A DNA stretch of 5,404 nt. Source: an uncultured Collinsella sp. (GTDB lineage: Bacteria; Actinomycetota; Coriobacteriia; Coriobacteriales; Coriobacteriaceae). Position numbers and translations under genes: made by a program. The notes under the pieces were generated by a model that did not search any database, was not told the DNA's origin, and worked only from the letters and a program-made list of their open reading frames with translations. Positions 1 to 5,404 of the stretch are shown in pieces; the first letter of the stretch is position 1, and each line of letters begins with the position of its first letter. Where the stretch lies: assembly GCA_900550735.1 (NCBI GenBank), contig URTD01000133.1, positions 1 to 5,404 of the forward strand, given 5' to 3'.

Positions 1-1133
1 GTCTCGTCGACCTGGCGCTCAAAGCGGATGGAGGCGTCGGAGATCAGCGACAGGTCACGGCTGGTGTGCGAGGTGCGGCCGGCGTTGAAGCAGGCGCTCT
101 CGACCATCACGTCGACGGTGTCGTCCTCAATCTCGGAATCCATGCCACCCATAACGCCGGCCAGCGCCACAGGACGCTCGCCGTCGGTGATGAGACCCAT
201 GCCGGCGTCGAGCGTACGCTCCTCGCCGAACTTCTCGTCCTGCTGGGCGGCGCGAACGACCACGCGGCGCCTGCCATCGCGCTCGGCAAAGGTGTCGAGG
301 TCAAAGGCGTGCAGCGGCTGACCAGTGAGCATCATCACATAGTTGGTGATGTCGACGATGTTGTTGTGCGGGCGCACGCCCAGGGCGTTAAGGCGCTTGA
401 CCATCCAGTCGGGCGACGGGCCGACCTTCACGTTGCGCACGATGCGGGCAACGTAGCGGTCGCACAGGCCCTCGTCGGCAATCTCGACGGAAAGCTCGTC
501 GTCGGTCGCGCGGCCGGTCTCGGCCTTGATGGCGGGCAGCTCAACGTGGAAATCGCGGTCGAAGATGGCGCCGGTCTCGCGGGCCATGCCGATCATGGAC
601 AGGCAGTCGGGGCGGTTGGGCGTAATCTCGCAGTCGAGCACGGTGTCGCTCGAGCCCACATACTCGGCAAACGGCATGCCGCAGGGCGTATCCTCGGGCA
701 GGATCATAATGCCGGAGTGGTCGCCGCCCAGACCGAGCTCGCGCGCGGAGCAGTTCATGCCCATGGACACGACGCCGCGAAGCTTGCTCTTCTTGATCTT
801 GACGTCGCCAGGAAGCACGGCGCCGATCATGGCCGTGACGATGTGGTCGCCGGCCTCGAAGTTCTGCGCGCCGCAGACGATCTGCAGCGGAGCGGGGTTG
901 CCGTCGGCGTCGAGGTTCTTGTCGCCCACGTCGACCGAGCACACATACATATGATCGCTATCGGGGTGCGGGGTCTTGGTGAGCACCTTGGCGGTCACCA
1001 CGTGGTCGAAGGACTCGCCCACGGTGTCGATCGCCTCGACCTCGGTGCCGGTACGGATATATTCGTCCGAAAGGGTCTTGGGATCCTCCGGAATATCGAT
1101 CATGGTCTTGAGCCAGTCGTAAGAAACACGCAT
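1..1133 (-). CDS. pheT: Phenylalanyl-tRNA synthetase beta subunit, N-terminal part (cut by window edge)
   Basis: This is the beta subunit of the cytoplasmic (alpha-beta)2 PheRS, which charges tRNA-Phe and edits mischarged Tyr-tRNA-Phe. The frame is open for 377 codons and leaves the window at the left edge; bacterial PheT is usually about 800 aa, so slightly under half is visible. Family landmarks run in order. An EMAP/OB-type tRNA-binding domain covers roughly residues 40-150. CEITPNRPDCLS lies at about 168-179, NIVDITNYVMM with GQPLHAFD at 258-278, ALAGVMGG at 323-330, and SRDLSLISDASIRFERQVD at 358-376. The last three belong to the B3/B4 region that houses the editing site. The start is firm: an in-frame TAG directly precedes the ATG, and AAGGAG (1140-1145) sits 6 bases upstream. 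RFERQVD replaces the more usual RFERGVD, a minor variation. The gene lies downstream of pheS, separated by an unusually long 183-base spacer, and should share its T-box control. The B5, catalytic-like and anticodon-binding domains lie outside the window. Confidence 0.98.
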   Translation of the reverse strand, partial: MRVSYDWLKTMIDIPEDPKTLSDEYIRTGTEVEAIDTVGESFDHVVTAKVLTKTPHPDSDHMYVCSVDVGDKNLDADGNPAPLQIVCGAQNFEAGDHIVTAMIGAVLPGDVKIKKSKLRGVVSMGMNCSARELGLGGDHSGIMILPEDTPCGMPFAEYVGSSDTVLDCEITPNRPDCLSMIGMARETGAIFDRDFHVELPAIKAETGRATDDELSVEIADEGLCDRYVARIVRNVKVGPSPDWMVKRLNALGVRPHNNIVDITNYVMMLTGQPLHAFDLDTFAERDGRRRVVVRAAQQDEKFGEERTLDAGMGLITDGERPVALAGVMGGMDSEIEDDTVDVMVESACFNAGRTSHTSRDLSLISDASIRFERQVDE

Positions 1134-1316
1134 CTAGCTCTCCTTTCATACTGAAAGCCTGCGAAGAGATGCAGGTGGAAACTTCAACTTTGTGAACATT
1201 CCTTACAAAGCGAGGGTTGTCCAAGTGCGGCAGATCGGCCCGAAAGAGGAGCGCCGCGTATTTGGTACGCAAGCGACGAATGAGCGCCGAGGTGCCGTGC
1301 TTGGGCAAGCCGCAGC
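1134..1316. other. 183-base pheS-pheT spacer with small inverted repeats
   Basis: This is the gap between the pheS stop and the pheT start. It contains three short hairpins: CCTGC/GCAGG at 1158-1162 and 1171-1175, CTTTGT/ACAAAG at 1188-1193 and 1205-1210, and GCGTA/TACGC at 1256-1260 and 1266-1270. It also has a direct repeat GAGCGCCG at 1249-1256 and 1282-1289. None of the hairpins is followed by a T-tract on the minus strand, so there is no clear intrinsic terminator, and I found no convincing promoter for pheT. One minus-strand frame stays open across it from a TTG at 1308, but this frame has no Shine-Dalgarno sequence, runs on inside pheT out of frame, and resembles nothing I recognise. 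The only clear functional element is the pheT ribosome-binding site at the left end. It may be an interspersed repeat or an mRNA-processing region; this is inference. Confidence 0.6.
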
Positions 1317-2393
1317 CTAGAACTGATTCAAGAAACGCATATCACCCGTCATGAGCGTTCTGAGGTCGGGCAGGTCGTAGCGCAGAGCCGCGACGCGCTC
1401 GGCGCCAATACCAAAGGCGAAGCCGGTGTACTTCTCGGGGTCGATGCCGCAGTTGATGAGCACGTTGGGGTCGACCATGCCGCAGCCCAGGATCTCGATC
1501 CAGCCGCTGTGCTTGCAGAAGTTGCAGCCCTTGCCGCCGCAGACGTGGCAGCTCACGTCCACCTCGCAGCTGGGCTCGGTGAAGGGGAAGAAGTGCGGGC
1601 GATAGCGCGTCTTGCGGTCCTCGCCAAACATGCACTTAACAAAGTAGTCGAGCGTGCCCTTCAGGTCGCCAAAGGTAATGCCCTCGTCGACGACCAGGCC
1701 CTCAATCTGGTTGAACTGCGGCAGGTGGCAGGCGTCGGCCGTGTCGGGACGGTAGACGGTGCCCGGGCAGATCATGTAGATGGGCGGCTTCTGCGACTCC
1801 ATGGTGTGGATCTGCACGCCCGAGGTCTGGGTGCGCAGCAGCACGTCGGACTCGCCGTGAGCGTGAGCCTCGGGATGCGCGACGCTACCGGGGTTGTTGT
1901 CGACCACATAGAACGTGTCGCGAGCCGAGCGGCTCGGGTGATCCATGGGCGCGTTGAGCGCGGTGAAGTTGTAGTAGGAGGTATCGACCATGGGGCCGGA
2001 CTCGACGGTGTAACCGATGCCGCAGAAGATGTCCTCGGCCTCCTCGATGATCTGCTTGATCAGGTGCTGGTGACCGATCTGCGGACGGATGCCCGGCAGC
2101 GTGATGTCGACGGCCTCGTGCTCGAGTGCGTGCTTGAGGGCGGCGGCCTTCATCTCGGTGGTGCGCTCGTCGAGCATACCCTCAATCAGCTGGCGCATCT
2201 CGTTGGCGCGCTTGCCCATCACGGGACGATCCTCGGGGGCGAGCTTGCCCATCATGCGCATCAGGCCGGTGATACGGCCCTTGCGACCGAGCAGCTCAAC
2301 GCGCGCAGCCTCGAGCTTGGCAGCGTCGTCGGCGCTAGTGACGAGCTCCTTGGCCTCTTCCTCGAGTTTGACCAGATCATCAATCAGACTCAT
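1317..2393 (-). CDS. pheS: Phenylalanyl-tRNA synthetase alpha subunit
   Basis: This is the catalytic subunit of PheRS, a class II synthetase that activates Phe with ATP and transfers it to tRNA-Phe. It is complete at 358 aa, within the usual range of about 330-360. Residues 1-95 form the helical N-terminal coiled-coil arm that contacts tRNA. The class II core follows: motif 1 with IEEAEDIFCGIGY at about 116-128, YYNFTALNAPMDHPSR at 140-155, and LLRTQTSG at 185-192. Motif 2 is RPHFFPFTEPSCEVDV at 265-280, and motif 3 is GFAFGIGAERVAALRYD at 324-340. Between motifs 2 and 3 is a Cys cluster (C282, C285, C290, C293; CX2CX4CX2C), probably a zinc knuckle of the kind I recall from clostridial PheS proteins. 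GCGMVDPNVL carries Asp where E. coli has His. The ATG at 2393 fits the family N-terminus and follows an AAAGGG-type Shine-Dalgarno at 2399-2404. The same frame extends upstream to 2504, but that stretch is T-box leader and not coding. It is first gene of the pheST unit and controlled by the T-box upstream. Confidence 0.98.
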   Translation of the reverse strand: MSLIDDLVKLEEEAKELVTSADDAAKLEAARVELLGRKGRITGLMRMMGKLAPEDRPVMGKRANEMRQLIEGMLDERTTEMKAAALKHALEHEAVDITLPGIRPQIGHQHLIKQIIEEAEDIFCGIGYTVESGPMVDTSYYNFTALNAPMDHPSRSARDTFYVVDNNPGSVAHPEAHAHGESDVLLRTQTSGVQIHTMESQKPPIYMICPGTVYRPDTADACHLPQFNQIEGLVVDEGITFGDLKGTLDYFVKCMFGEDRKTRYRPHFFPFTEPSCEVDVSCHVCGGKGCNFCKHSGWIEILGCGMVDPNVLINCGIDPEKYTGFAFGIGAERVAALRYDLPDLRTLMTGDMRFLNQF

Positions 2394-2411
2394 GTCTTCC
2401 CTTTCGTCTCT

Positions 2412-2463
2412 CGCGCATCCGCGCTCCGGGACGGCTGACGCCGCCCGATGCTGCGGATGCGCG
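2412..2463 (-). promoter_or_regulatory. Long GC-rich hairpin just upstream of the pheS ribosome-binding site
   Basis: A perfect 11-base inverted repeat (CGCGCATCCGC at 2412-2422, GCGGATGCGCG at 2453-2463) encloses a second inner stem, CGGG-CGGC paired with GCCG-CCCG around a TGAC or GTCA loop with one bulged base. On the minus-strand transcript it lies after the T-box terminator and ends about 7 bases before the AAAGGG Shine-Dalgarno of pheS. No T-run follows it, so it is not an intrinsic terminator. Likely roles, by inference, are protecting the 5' end of the read-through pheST mRNA, acting as an RNase processing boundary, or modulating access to the ribosome-binding site. The structure is seen directly; the function is unknown. 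Confidence 0.65.
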
Positions 2464-2478
2464 GCCCGGTTCGGTAAC

Positions 2479-2518
2479 AAAAAACCGCCCTCGGGCATGT
2501 GCATTGCCCAAGGACGGT
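2479..2518 (-). terminator. Intrinsic terminator of the pheST T-box leader
   Basis: Read on the minus strand, the arm ACCGTCCTTGGGC (2506-2518) pairs with GCCCGAGGGCGGT (2484-2496). This gives a 13-bp stem with two G-U pairs and a 9-base loop (2497-2505), followed by a run of six T (2479-2484, the first one paired). Its 5' arm contains the bases that the antiterminator needs, so the two folds exclude each other. When tRNA-Phe is charged, this hairpin should stop transcription before pheS. Confidence 0.93.
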
Positions 2519-2540
2519 TAAATTCCGCGGTACCACCTTG
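2509..2540 (-). promoter_or_regulatory. T-box antiterminator with UGGU acceptor-binding bulge
   Basis: On the minus strand CAAGG (2536-2540) pairs with CCTTG (2509-2513), and GCG (2526-2528) pairs with CGT (2514-2516). The seven-base bulge TGGTACC (2529-2535) lies between the two helices. TGGT in this bulge is complementary to the ACCA 3' end of an uncharged tRNA, and tRNA-Phe normally has A as discriminator base, so the match fits the gene controlled. The 3' arm is shared with the terminator stem, which explains the switch. Confidence 0.9.
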
Positions 2541-2664
2541 TTTGACCCGGCGGATGTCTGGCCCGCCGCGCCCACTCTGCGCCTCTTGTCGCGAGGCTCA
2601 CGGCTTCCCTACTGAGGCTTTGCTGCCACTGGCCGCGCGCCCGTTGAGGTCGCTGCTCGGGAGT

Positions 2665-2667
2665 GAA
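2665..2667 (-). promoter_or_regulatory. Candidate T-box specifier codon UUC (Phe)
   Basis: TTC followed by A lies on the 3' side of an internal loop in Stem I. The loop is bounded by GGAG/CTCC below and GCCC/GGGC above. Its position, the following purine and the identity of the downstream genes all point to Phe. The pairing was drawn by eye, so the exact loop borders are uncertain. Confidence 0.75.
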
Positions 2668-2769
2668 CGCTTGGCCCTTGCCACCGCAGGAAGGCTTGCA
2701 GCCCATGACCTTCCCTCTCTTGCCGGCGACACGGCGGGCAAAACCCTCTCCGTCAACGCATTGGGCTAT

Positions 2770-2778
2770 AGGATAACA
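2770..2778 (-). promoter_or_regulatory. Probable extended -10 promoter for the T-box-pheST transcript
   Basis: The minus strand reads TGTTATCCT here: a TATCCT -10 hexamer (2770-2775) with the extended-promoter TG at 2777-2778. Transcription would begin around 2762-2765, a few bases before the base of Stem I at 2758. No good -35 is seen at the right distance (GGCGAT at 2793-2798 is poor), which is tolerable for an extended -10 promoter. Placement is inferred from the leader start. Confidence 0.4.
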
Positions 2779-2896
2779 CATTTCGCGAGCGCATCGCCGC
2801 GTTCCGTTTTGTTCGTGCTGGGTACAAGGCAGGTAGTTGTGCAAACTGGCCGTGCATCCGCCTGCGGCGCTCGGCCTGCGAGATTAAGGATACGGT
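2779..2896. other. Divergent intergenic region between pheST promoter and the M32 peptidase
   Basis: About 118 bases separate the presumed pheST promoter from the plus-strand peptidase start. It must hold the peptidase promoter, but I see no convincing -35/-10 pair; the best fragments (TTGTTC near 2810, TACAAG near 2823) are badly spaced. At its right end AAGGA (2886-2890), 6 bases before the ATG, is the peptidase ribosome-binding site. No operator-like palindrome stands out. Confidence 0.5.
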
Positions 2897-4480
2897 ATGG
2901 GAAAGAAACTCGATAAGAAGGCCAAGGCCGCCGTGGCAAAGGCCGCCAAGGGCGTCAAGGCCGCTAAAGTCGACAAGGCCGTCAAAAAGTTCCGCAAACT
3001 CGAGGGCAAGCTGTGGACTCGTGAGTACCTGCTCAAGATTGCCGAGTTCGATGGAGCGACGATTGCTCCTGCCAATGGTGCTGCCGCCCGTGCCGACGCC
3101 ATGGGCACGCTTGCCGGCGAGCATCACAAGCTGCTGACCAGCGAGAAGTCCGTTGAGCTCGTACGCTCGTTAGCGCGCGAGACCGTCGCCGGCGGCAAAA
3201 TTGACGACCCGCAGCTGCTCGACGAGATCCGTGTGCTCGGTCGCGACCAGCGCGAGGCAAGCGTCATCCCCACCGAGGAGGCCGAGGCCTGGACCAGGCT
3301 CACCTGCGAGGCCGATGCCGTGTGGCACAAGGCCAAGACGGCCAATGACTGGGCGAGCTTTGAGCCCTATGTGGATAGAATCGTCGCCCAACTTAAGCAT
3401 CAGGCCGAGCTCATGGACCCCAAGCGCGACCCCTACGATGTTTGGCTCGACCAGTACGAGCGCGGCCTTTCCGCCAAAAGCTTCGATGCGTTTTGCGATG
3501 AGGTCAAGGCGACGGTCGTGCCGCTCGTGCACGCCATCGGCGAGCGCGGCCAGCAGCCCGATGCCGACTTTTTGCACGCCCGCGTGCCCGAGGCCGCCCA
3601 GCGCGCCATGAGCTTCGACCTTATGAAGCTCGTCGGTCTGGATCTGGACGACACCACGCTTGCCTTTACCGAGCACCCGTTTAGCGAGGGCTTTGCCGTG
3701 GGTGACGCGCGCATCGCGACACACATCTACGAGGACGATTGCATCTCCAACGTCTACAGCATCATCCACGAGGCGGGACACGCCATGTACGAGCTGGGCG
3801 TCAATCCCGCCTATGCGCGCACCTGTCTTGAGGGTGGCACCTCCATGGGCATCCACGAGAGCCAGAGCCGCTTCTTCGAGAACACCGTGGGTCGCAGCCG
3901 CGCCTTTATGGGACCGCTGCTCGAGGTGCTGCGCCGCCACGCACCCGAGGTCTACGGCGACGTCGACGAGGACACGCTCTACCGCGCCGTGAACATCGCG
4001 CAGCCGTCGTTGATCCGCACCGAGGCCGACGAGCTCACCTATCCGCTGCACGTTATGGTGCGCTACGAGATCGAGCGCATGCTGTTTGCCGGCGAGGCCA
4101 CAGCCAAGGATATCCCCGCGCTTTGGAATCGCTTCATGAACGAGTACCTGGGCATTCCCGTTCCCGACGACACGCGCGGCTGCCTGCAGGATACGCACTG
4201 GAGCGGCGGCTCGTTTGGCTACTTCCCCACGTATGCGCTGGGCAGCGCCTACGACGCCATGTTTGTGCCGGCCATGTGCCGCGACGGTGTCGACCTTACC
4301 GGTGCCTGCATGAGCGGCGATCTGGCGCCCGTCCGTGCCTGGCTGGGCGAGCACATTTGGCAGTGGGGCCGCGCCAAAGACGCGCCGGAACTCATCAAGG
4401 GCGCCTGCGGCATGGCGTTCGATGCCCGCTACTACTGCAGCTACCTGCAGGACAAGTTCACCACGCTCTACGAGCTGTAA
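2897..4480 (+). CDS. M32-family metallocarboxypeptidase (carboxypeptidase Taq type)
   Basis: This is a zinc carboxypeptidase that removes C-terminal residues from peptides in the cytoplasm; no signal peptide or membrane segment is present. Of 527 aa, about residues 38-527 match an ordinary M32 enzyme of about 500 aa. All family signatures are visible: HPF (260-262), DARIAT (270-275), the zinc motif HEAGH (291-295), HESQSR (320-325), IRTEADELTYPLH (373-385) and GCLQDTHWSGGSFGYFPTYALG (428-449). The expected zinc ligands are H291, H295 and E321; the 30-residue gap from the first His to that Glu equals the His269-Glu299 spacing of the Pyrococcus enzyme. Near the N-terminus FDGATIAP (51-58) takes the place of the usual WD-x-x-T segment. 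Residues 1-37 form an extra, strongly basic Lys/Ala-rich tail. The ATG is backed by AAGGA at 2886-2890 and no better start lies downstream, so the tail looks genuinely translated. It is transcribed alone, divergent from pheST and convergent with glmM. Likely role: peptide turnover. The family assignment is very secure; the substrate range is unknown. Confidence 0.97.
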   Translation: MGKKLDKKAKAAVAKAAKGVKAAKVDKAVKKFRKLEGKLWTREYLLKIAEFDGATIAPANGAAARADAMGTLAGEHHKLLTSEKSVELVRSLARETVAGGKIDDPQLLDEIRVLGRDQREASVIPTEEAEAWTRLTCEADAVWHKAKTANDWASFEPYVDRIVAQLKHQAELMDPKRDPYDVWLDQYERGLSAKSFDAFCDEVKATVVPLVHAIGERGQQPDADFLHARVPEAAQRAMSFDLMKLVGLDLDDTTLAFTEHPFSEGFAVGDARIATHIYEDDCISNVYSIIHEAGHAMYELGVNPAYARTCLEGGTSMGIHESQSRFFENTVGRSRAFMGPLLEVLRRHAPEVYGDVDEDTLYRAVNIAQPSLIRTEADELTYPLHVMVRYEIERMLFAGEATAKDIPALWNRFMNEYLGIPVPDDTRGCLQDTHWSGGSFGYFPTYALGSAYDAMFVPAMCRDGVDLTGACMSGDLAPVRAWLGEHIWQWGRAKDAPELIKGACGMAFDARYYCSYLQDKFTTLYEL

Positions 4481-4502
4481 GGCATAACCGACACGCCAAC
4501 GC

Positions 4503-4541
4503 AAAGGGGACGCCGCGGAACCAATCCGCAGCGTCCCCTTT
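4503..4541. terminator. Bidirectional terminator hairpin between convergent genes
   Basis: Arms AAAGGGGACGC-C-GCGGA (4503-4519) and TCCGC-A-GCGTCCCCTTT (4525-4541) flank a 5-base loop. In plus-strand RNA the middle position is a C/A mismatch. In minus-strand RNA the same position becomes a U-G wobble, so all 17 positions pair and the hairpin is stronger for glmM transcripts. The outer A and T triplets give only a short U-tract on either side. It sits 22 bases after the peptidase stop and 36 bases after the glmM stop, as expected for a shared terminator. The short U-run leaves some doubt. Confidence 0.75.
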
Positions 4542-4577
4542 CCACCTAGTCGTTTAAGAACGTCCCCAATGACTACC

Positions 4578-5404
4578 TTACAGAGCTTCCAGCGCGGCGG
4601 CAATGCGCTTCATGGCGGCATCGGCGGATGCTTGGTCGGGCGCCTCGGCCAGCACGCGGATAACCGACTCGGTTCCGCTCTTGCGCACGAGCACGCGGCC
4701 CTCGCCTGCCAGCGCAGCCTCGGCCTCGGCGATGGCGTTCTGCACGCCCATGTTCTCGAGCGCGGCGTCCTTGTCCGCCACGCGCACGGCCACCTGCGCC
4801 TGCGGCAGCAACTTGCACGGAGCCGTGAGCTGCGAGAGCGTCTCGCGCTCGGCACGAATCACTTCCATCACGCGCAGCGAAGTCATAATGCCGTCGCCCG
4901 TGCGCTCGATATCGCCAAAGATCGTATGGCCCGTCTGCTCGCCGCCCAGGCTGTAGCCGCCCTCGCGCATCTTGGCATACACGTGACGGTCGCCCACACC
5001 GCTGGTCACGGCGCTCAGTCCGGCAAGCTCCAGCGACTTGACCAGACCAAAGTTGCTGGCGATCGTCGGTACCACGGTACCGCCCGAGAGGCGCCCGTGC
5101 TTGTTCAGATACACGCCGCACACGTACAGGATCTGGTCGCCGTCGACCACGCGCCCGCGCTCGTCCACGGCCAGGCAGCGGTCGGCATCGCCGTCGTAGG
5201 CAAAGCCCACGTCCAGGCCCTTTTCCACCACGAACTTCTGCAAGCCCTCGATGTGAGTAGAGCCAGCATTATTGTTGATATTCAGACCGTTGGGCTTGTT
5301 GTTGATGACATAGGTATCCGCACCCAGAGCATCGAACACACTCTTAGCGATATTCCAGCTTGCACCGTTGGCGCAGTCCAGACCGACCTTCACGCCCTTG
5401 AAGG
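4578..5404 (-). CDS. glmM: Phosphoglucosamine mutase, C-terminal part (cut by window edge)
   Basis: GlmM converts glucosamine-6-phosphate to glucosamine-1-phosphate, the step before GlmU in making UDP-GlcNAc for peptidoglycan; it is cytoplasmic. The visible frame holds 274 complete codons and enters from the right edge; the family is about 445 aa, so roughly 170 N-terminal residues are missing, including the catalytic phospho-serine loop. What remains is domain 2 to domain 4. GLDCANGA is near the edge, then PNGLNINNNAGSTH, typical of GlmM rather than of other hexose mutases. The Mg-binding loop DGDADR is at 5178-5195, the sugar-binding GEQTGH at 4926-4943, and the phosphate-binding loop RKSGTES at 4665-4685. 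In that last loop Ser replaces the usual Pro of SGTEP, with the key Ser-Gly-Thr kept. The GTG at 5391-5393 is an internal Val, not a start: the frame continues upstream as Phe-Lys-Gly and the fold needs the missing part. The gene converges on the peptidase and ends at the shared hairpin. Confidence 0.97.
   Translation of the reverse strand, partial: FKGVKVGLDCANGASWNIAKSVFDALGADTYVINNKPNGLNINNNAGSTHIEGLQKFVVEKGLDVGFAYDGDADRCLAVDERGRVVDGDQILYVCGVYLNKHGRLSGGTVVPTIASNFGLVKSLELAGLSAVTSGVGDRHVYAKMREGGYSLGGEQTGHTIFGDIERTGDGIMTSLRVMEVIRAERETLSQLTAPCKLLPQAQVAVRVADKDAALENMGVQNAIAEAEAALAGEGRVLVRKSGTESVIRVLAEAPDQASADAAMKRIAAALEAL

Larger units (their letters stand above)
2479..2765 (-). ncRNA. T-box riboswitch, tRNA-Phe responsive, controlling pheST
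   Basis: This is a transcription-attenuating leader that senses uncharged tRNA. The diagnostic T-box sequence AAGGTGGTACCGCG is at 2526-2539. Upstream on the minus strand a Stem I can be drawn. Its base pairs CGTTGA (2753-2758) with TCAACG (2642-2647), and GGAG/CTCC (2748-2751, 2660-2663) closes a specifier loop. GCCC/GGGC (2736-2739, 2674-2677) lies above that. At the top an AGAGAG motif (2715-2720) precedes a GGAAGG/CCTTCC stem (2709-2714, 2689-2694), as in canonical Stem I distal regions. A GC-rich Stem III (CGGCGG/CCGCCG at 2563-2568 and 2548-2553) sits just before the antiterminator. Bases 2569-2641 should hold the Stem II region, and a hairpin GCCTC/GAGGC is visible at 2581-2597. The 5' end is estimated from the promoter, and the helices were drawn by eye. 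Confidence 0.95.

Noticed and set aside
66..1154. A 362-codon plus-strand open frame opposite pheT
   Set aside because: pheT on the other strand is unmistakable; this frame is a codon-bias shadow without a ribosome-binding site.
958..1308. Minus-strand 116-codon frame crossing the pheS-pheT spacer
   Set aside because: It starts at TTG with no Shine-Dalgarno, and about half lies out of frame inside pheT. It is kept only as a hint that the spacer may be a repeat.
1509..2438. A 309-codon plus-strand open frame opposite pheS
   Set aside because: It is antisense to pheS with repetitive Val/Gly/His/Leu composition, and there is no recognisable domain.
2394..2504. In-frame 37-residue N-terminal extension of PheS
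   Set aside because: It would be encoded in the T-box terminator and post-terminator hairpin. The family N-terminus and Shine-Dalgarno place the start at 2393.
2518..2844. Minus-strand 108-codon frame through the T-box leader
   Set aside because: The region is explained by structured RNA, and the frame has no homology or ribosome-binding site.
3170..4603. A 477-codon minus-strand open frame opposite the M32 peptidase
   Set aside because: It is antisense to a gene with every family motif intact. Its composition (rich in Val, Ala, Gly, His) is typical of the reverse strand of a GC-rich gene, and it matches nothing I recognise.
5391..5393. GTG as a start of a 271-aa protein
   Set aside because: The frame is open to the window edge as Phe-Lys-Gly-Val, and GlmM needs its N-terminal domain, so this is an internal valine.
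1..5404. CRISPR array, tRNA or rRNA gene, transposase, phage or defence genes
   Set aside because: I looked for spaced direct repeats, cloverleaf sequences and typical protein motifs on both strands and found none; the gene content is housekeeping.

Overview
This window comes from a high-GC bacterium. It holds a tRNA-aminoacylation locus on the minus strand, a metallocarboxypeptidase on the plus strand, and the end of a cell-wall precursor gene on the minus strand. A T-box leader on a phenylalanyl-tRNA synthetase operon, a PheS carrying a four-cysteine knuckle, and the style of the intergenic hairpins together suggest a high-GC Gram-positive. My best guess is a gut coriobacterium such as Collinsella or a relative. 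That placement is inferred from overall character; no phylogenetic marker was compared.

Layout, left to right. Bases 1-1133 (minus) hold the N-terminal 377 codons of pheT, cut by the left edge. A 183-base spacer (1134-1316) separates it from pheS (1317-2393, minus), which is complete at 358 aa. Bases 2394-2896 carry no protein gene but are full of regulation. They hold a strong hairpin just before the pheS ribosome-binding site, an intrinsic terminator, the T-box antiterminator, Stem III, a Stem I with a UUC (Phe) specifier, and a probable extended -10 promoter, all read on the minus strand. The remaining ~100 bases lead into a divergent gene, an M32 (carboxypeptidase Taq) metallopeptidase of 527 aa (2897-4480, plus), which has an unusual Lys/Ala-rich N-terminal tail. 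A large hairpin (4503-4541) lies between it and the convergent glmM (phosphoglucosamine mutase), whose C-terminal 274 codons (4578-5404, minus) run off the right edge.

How it works together. Uncharged tRNA-Phe should bind the T-box leader, its anticodon to the UUC specifier and its ACCA end to the UGGU bulge. That would stabilise the antiterminator and allow transcription of pheS-pheT, so the cell makes more PheRS when Phe-tRNA runs low. The carboxypeptidase and glmM are functionally unrelated neighbours, one in peptide turnover and the other in UDP-GlcNAc supply.

I see no mobile element, CRISPR array, tRNA or rRNA, and no clearly new multi-gene system. The most interesting points are the complete T-box architecture with an extra hairpin after it, the long pheS-pheT spacer, and the histone-like basic tail on the peptidase.
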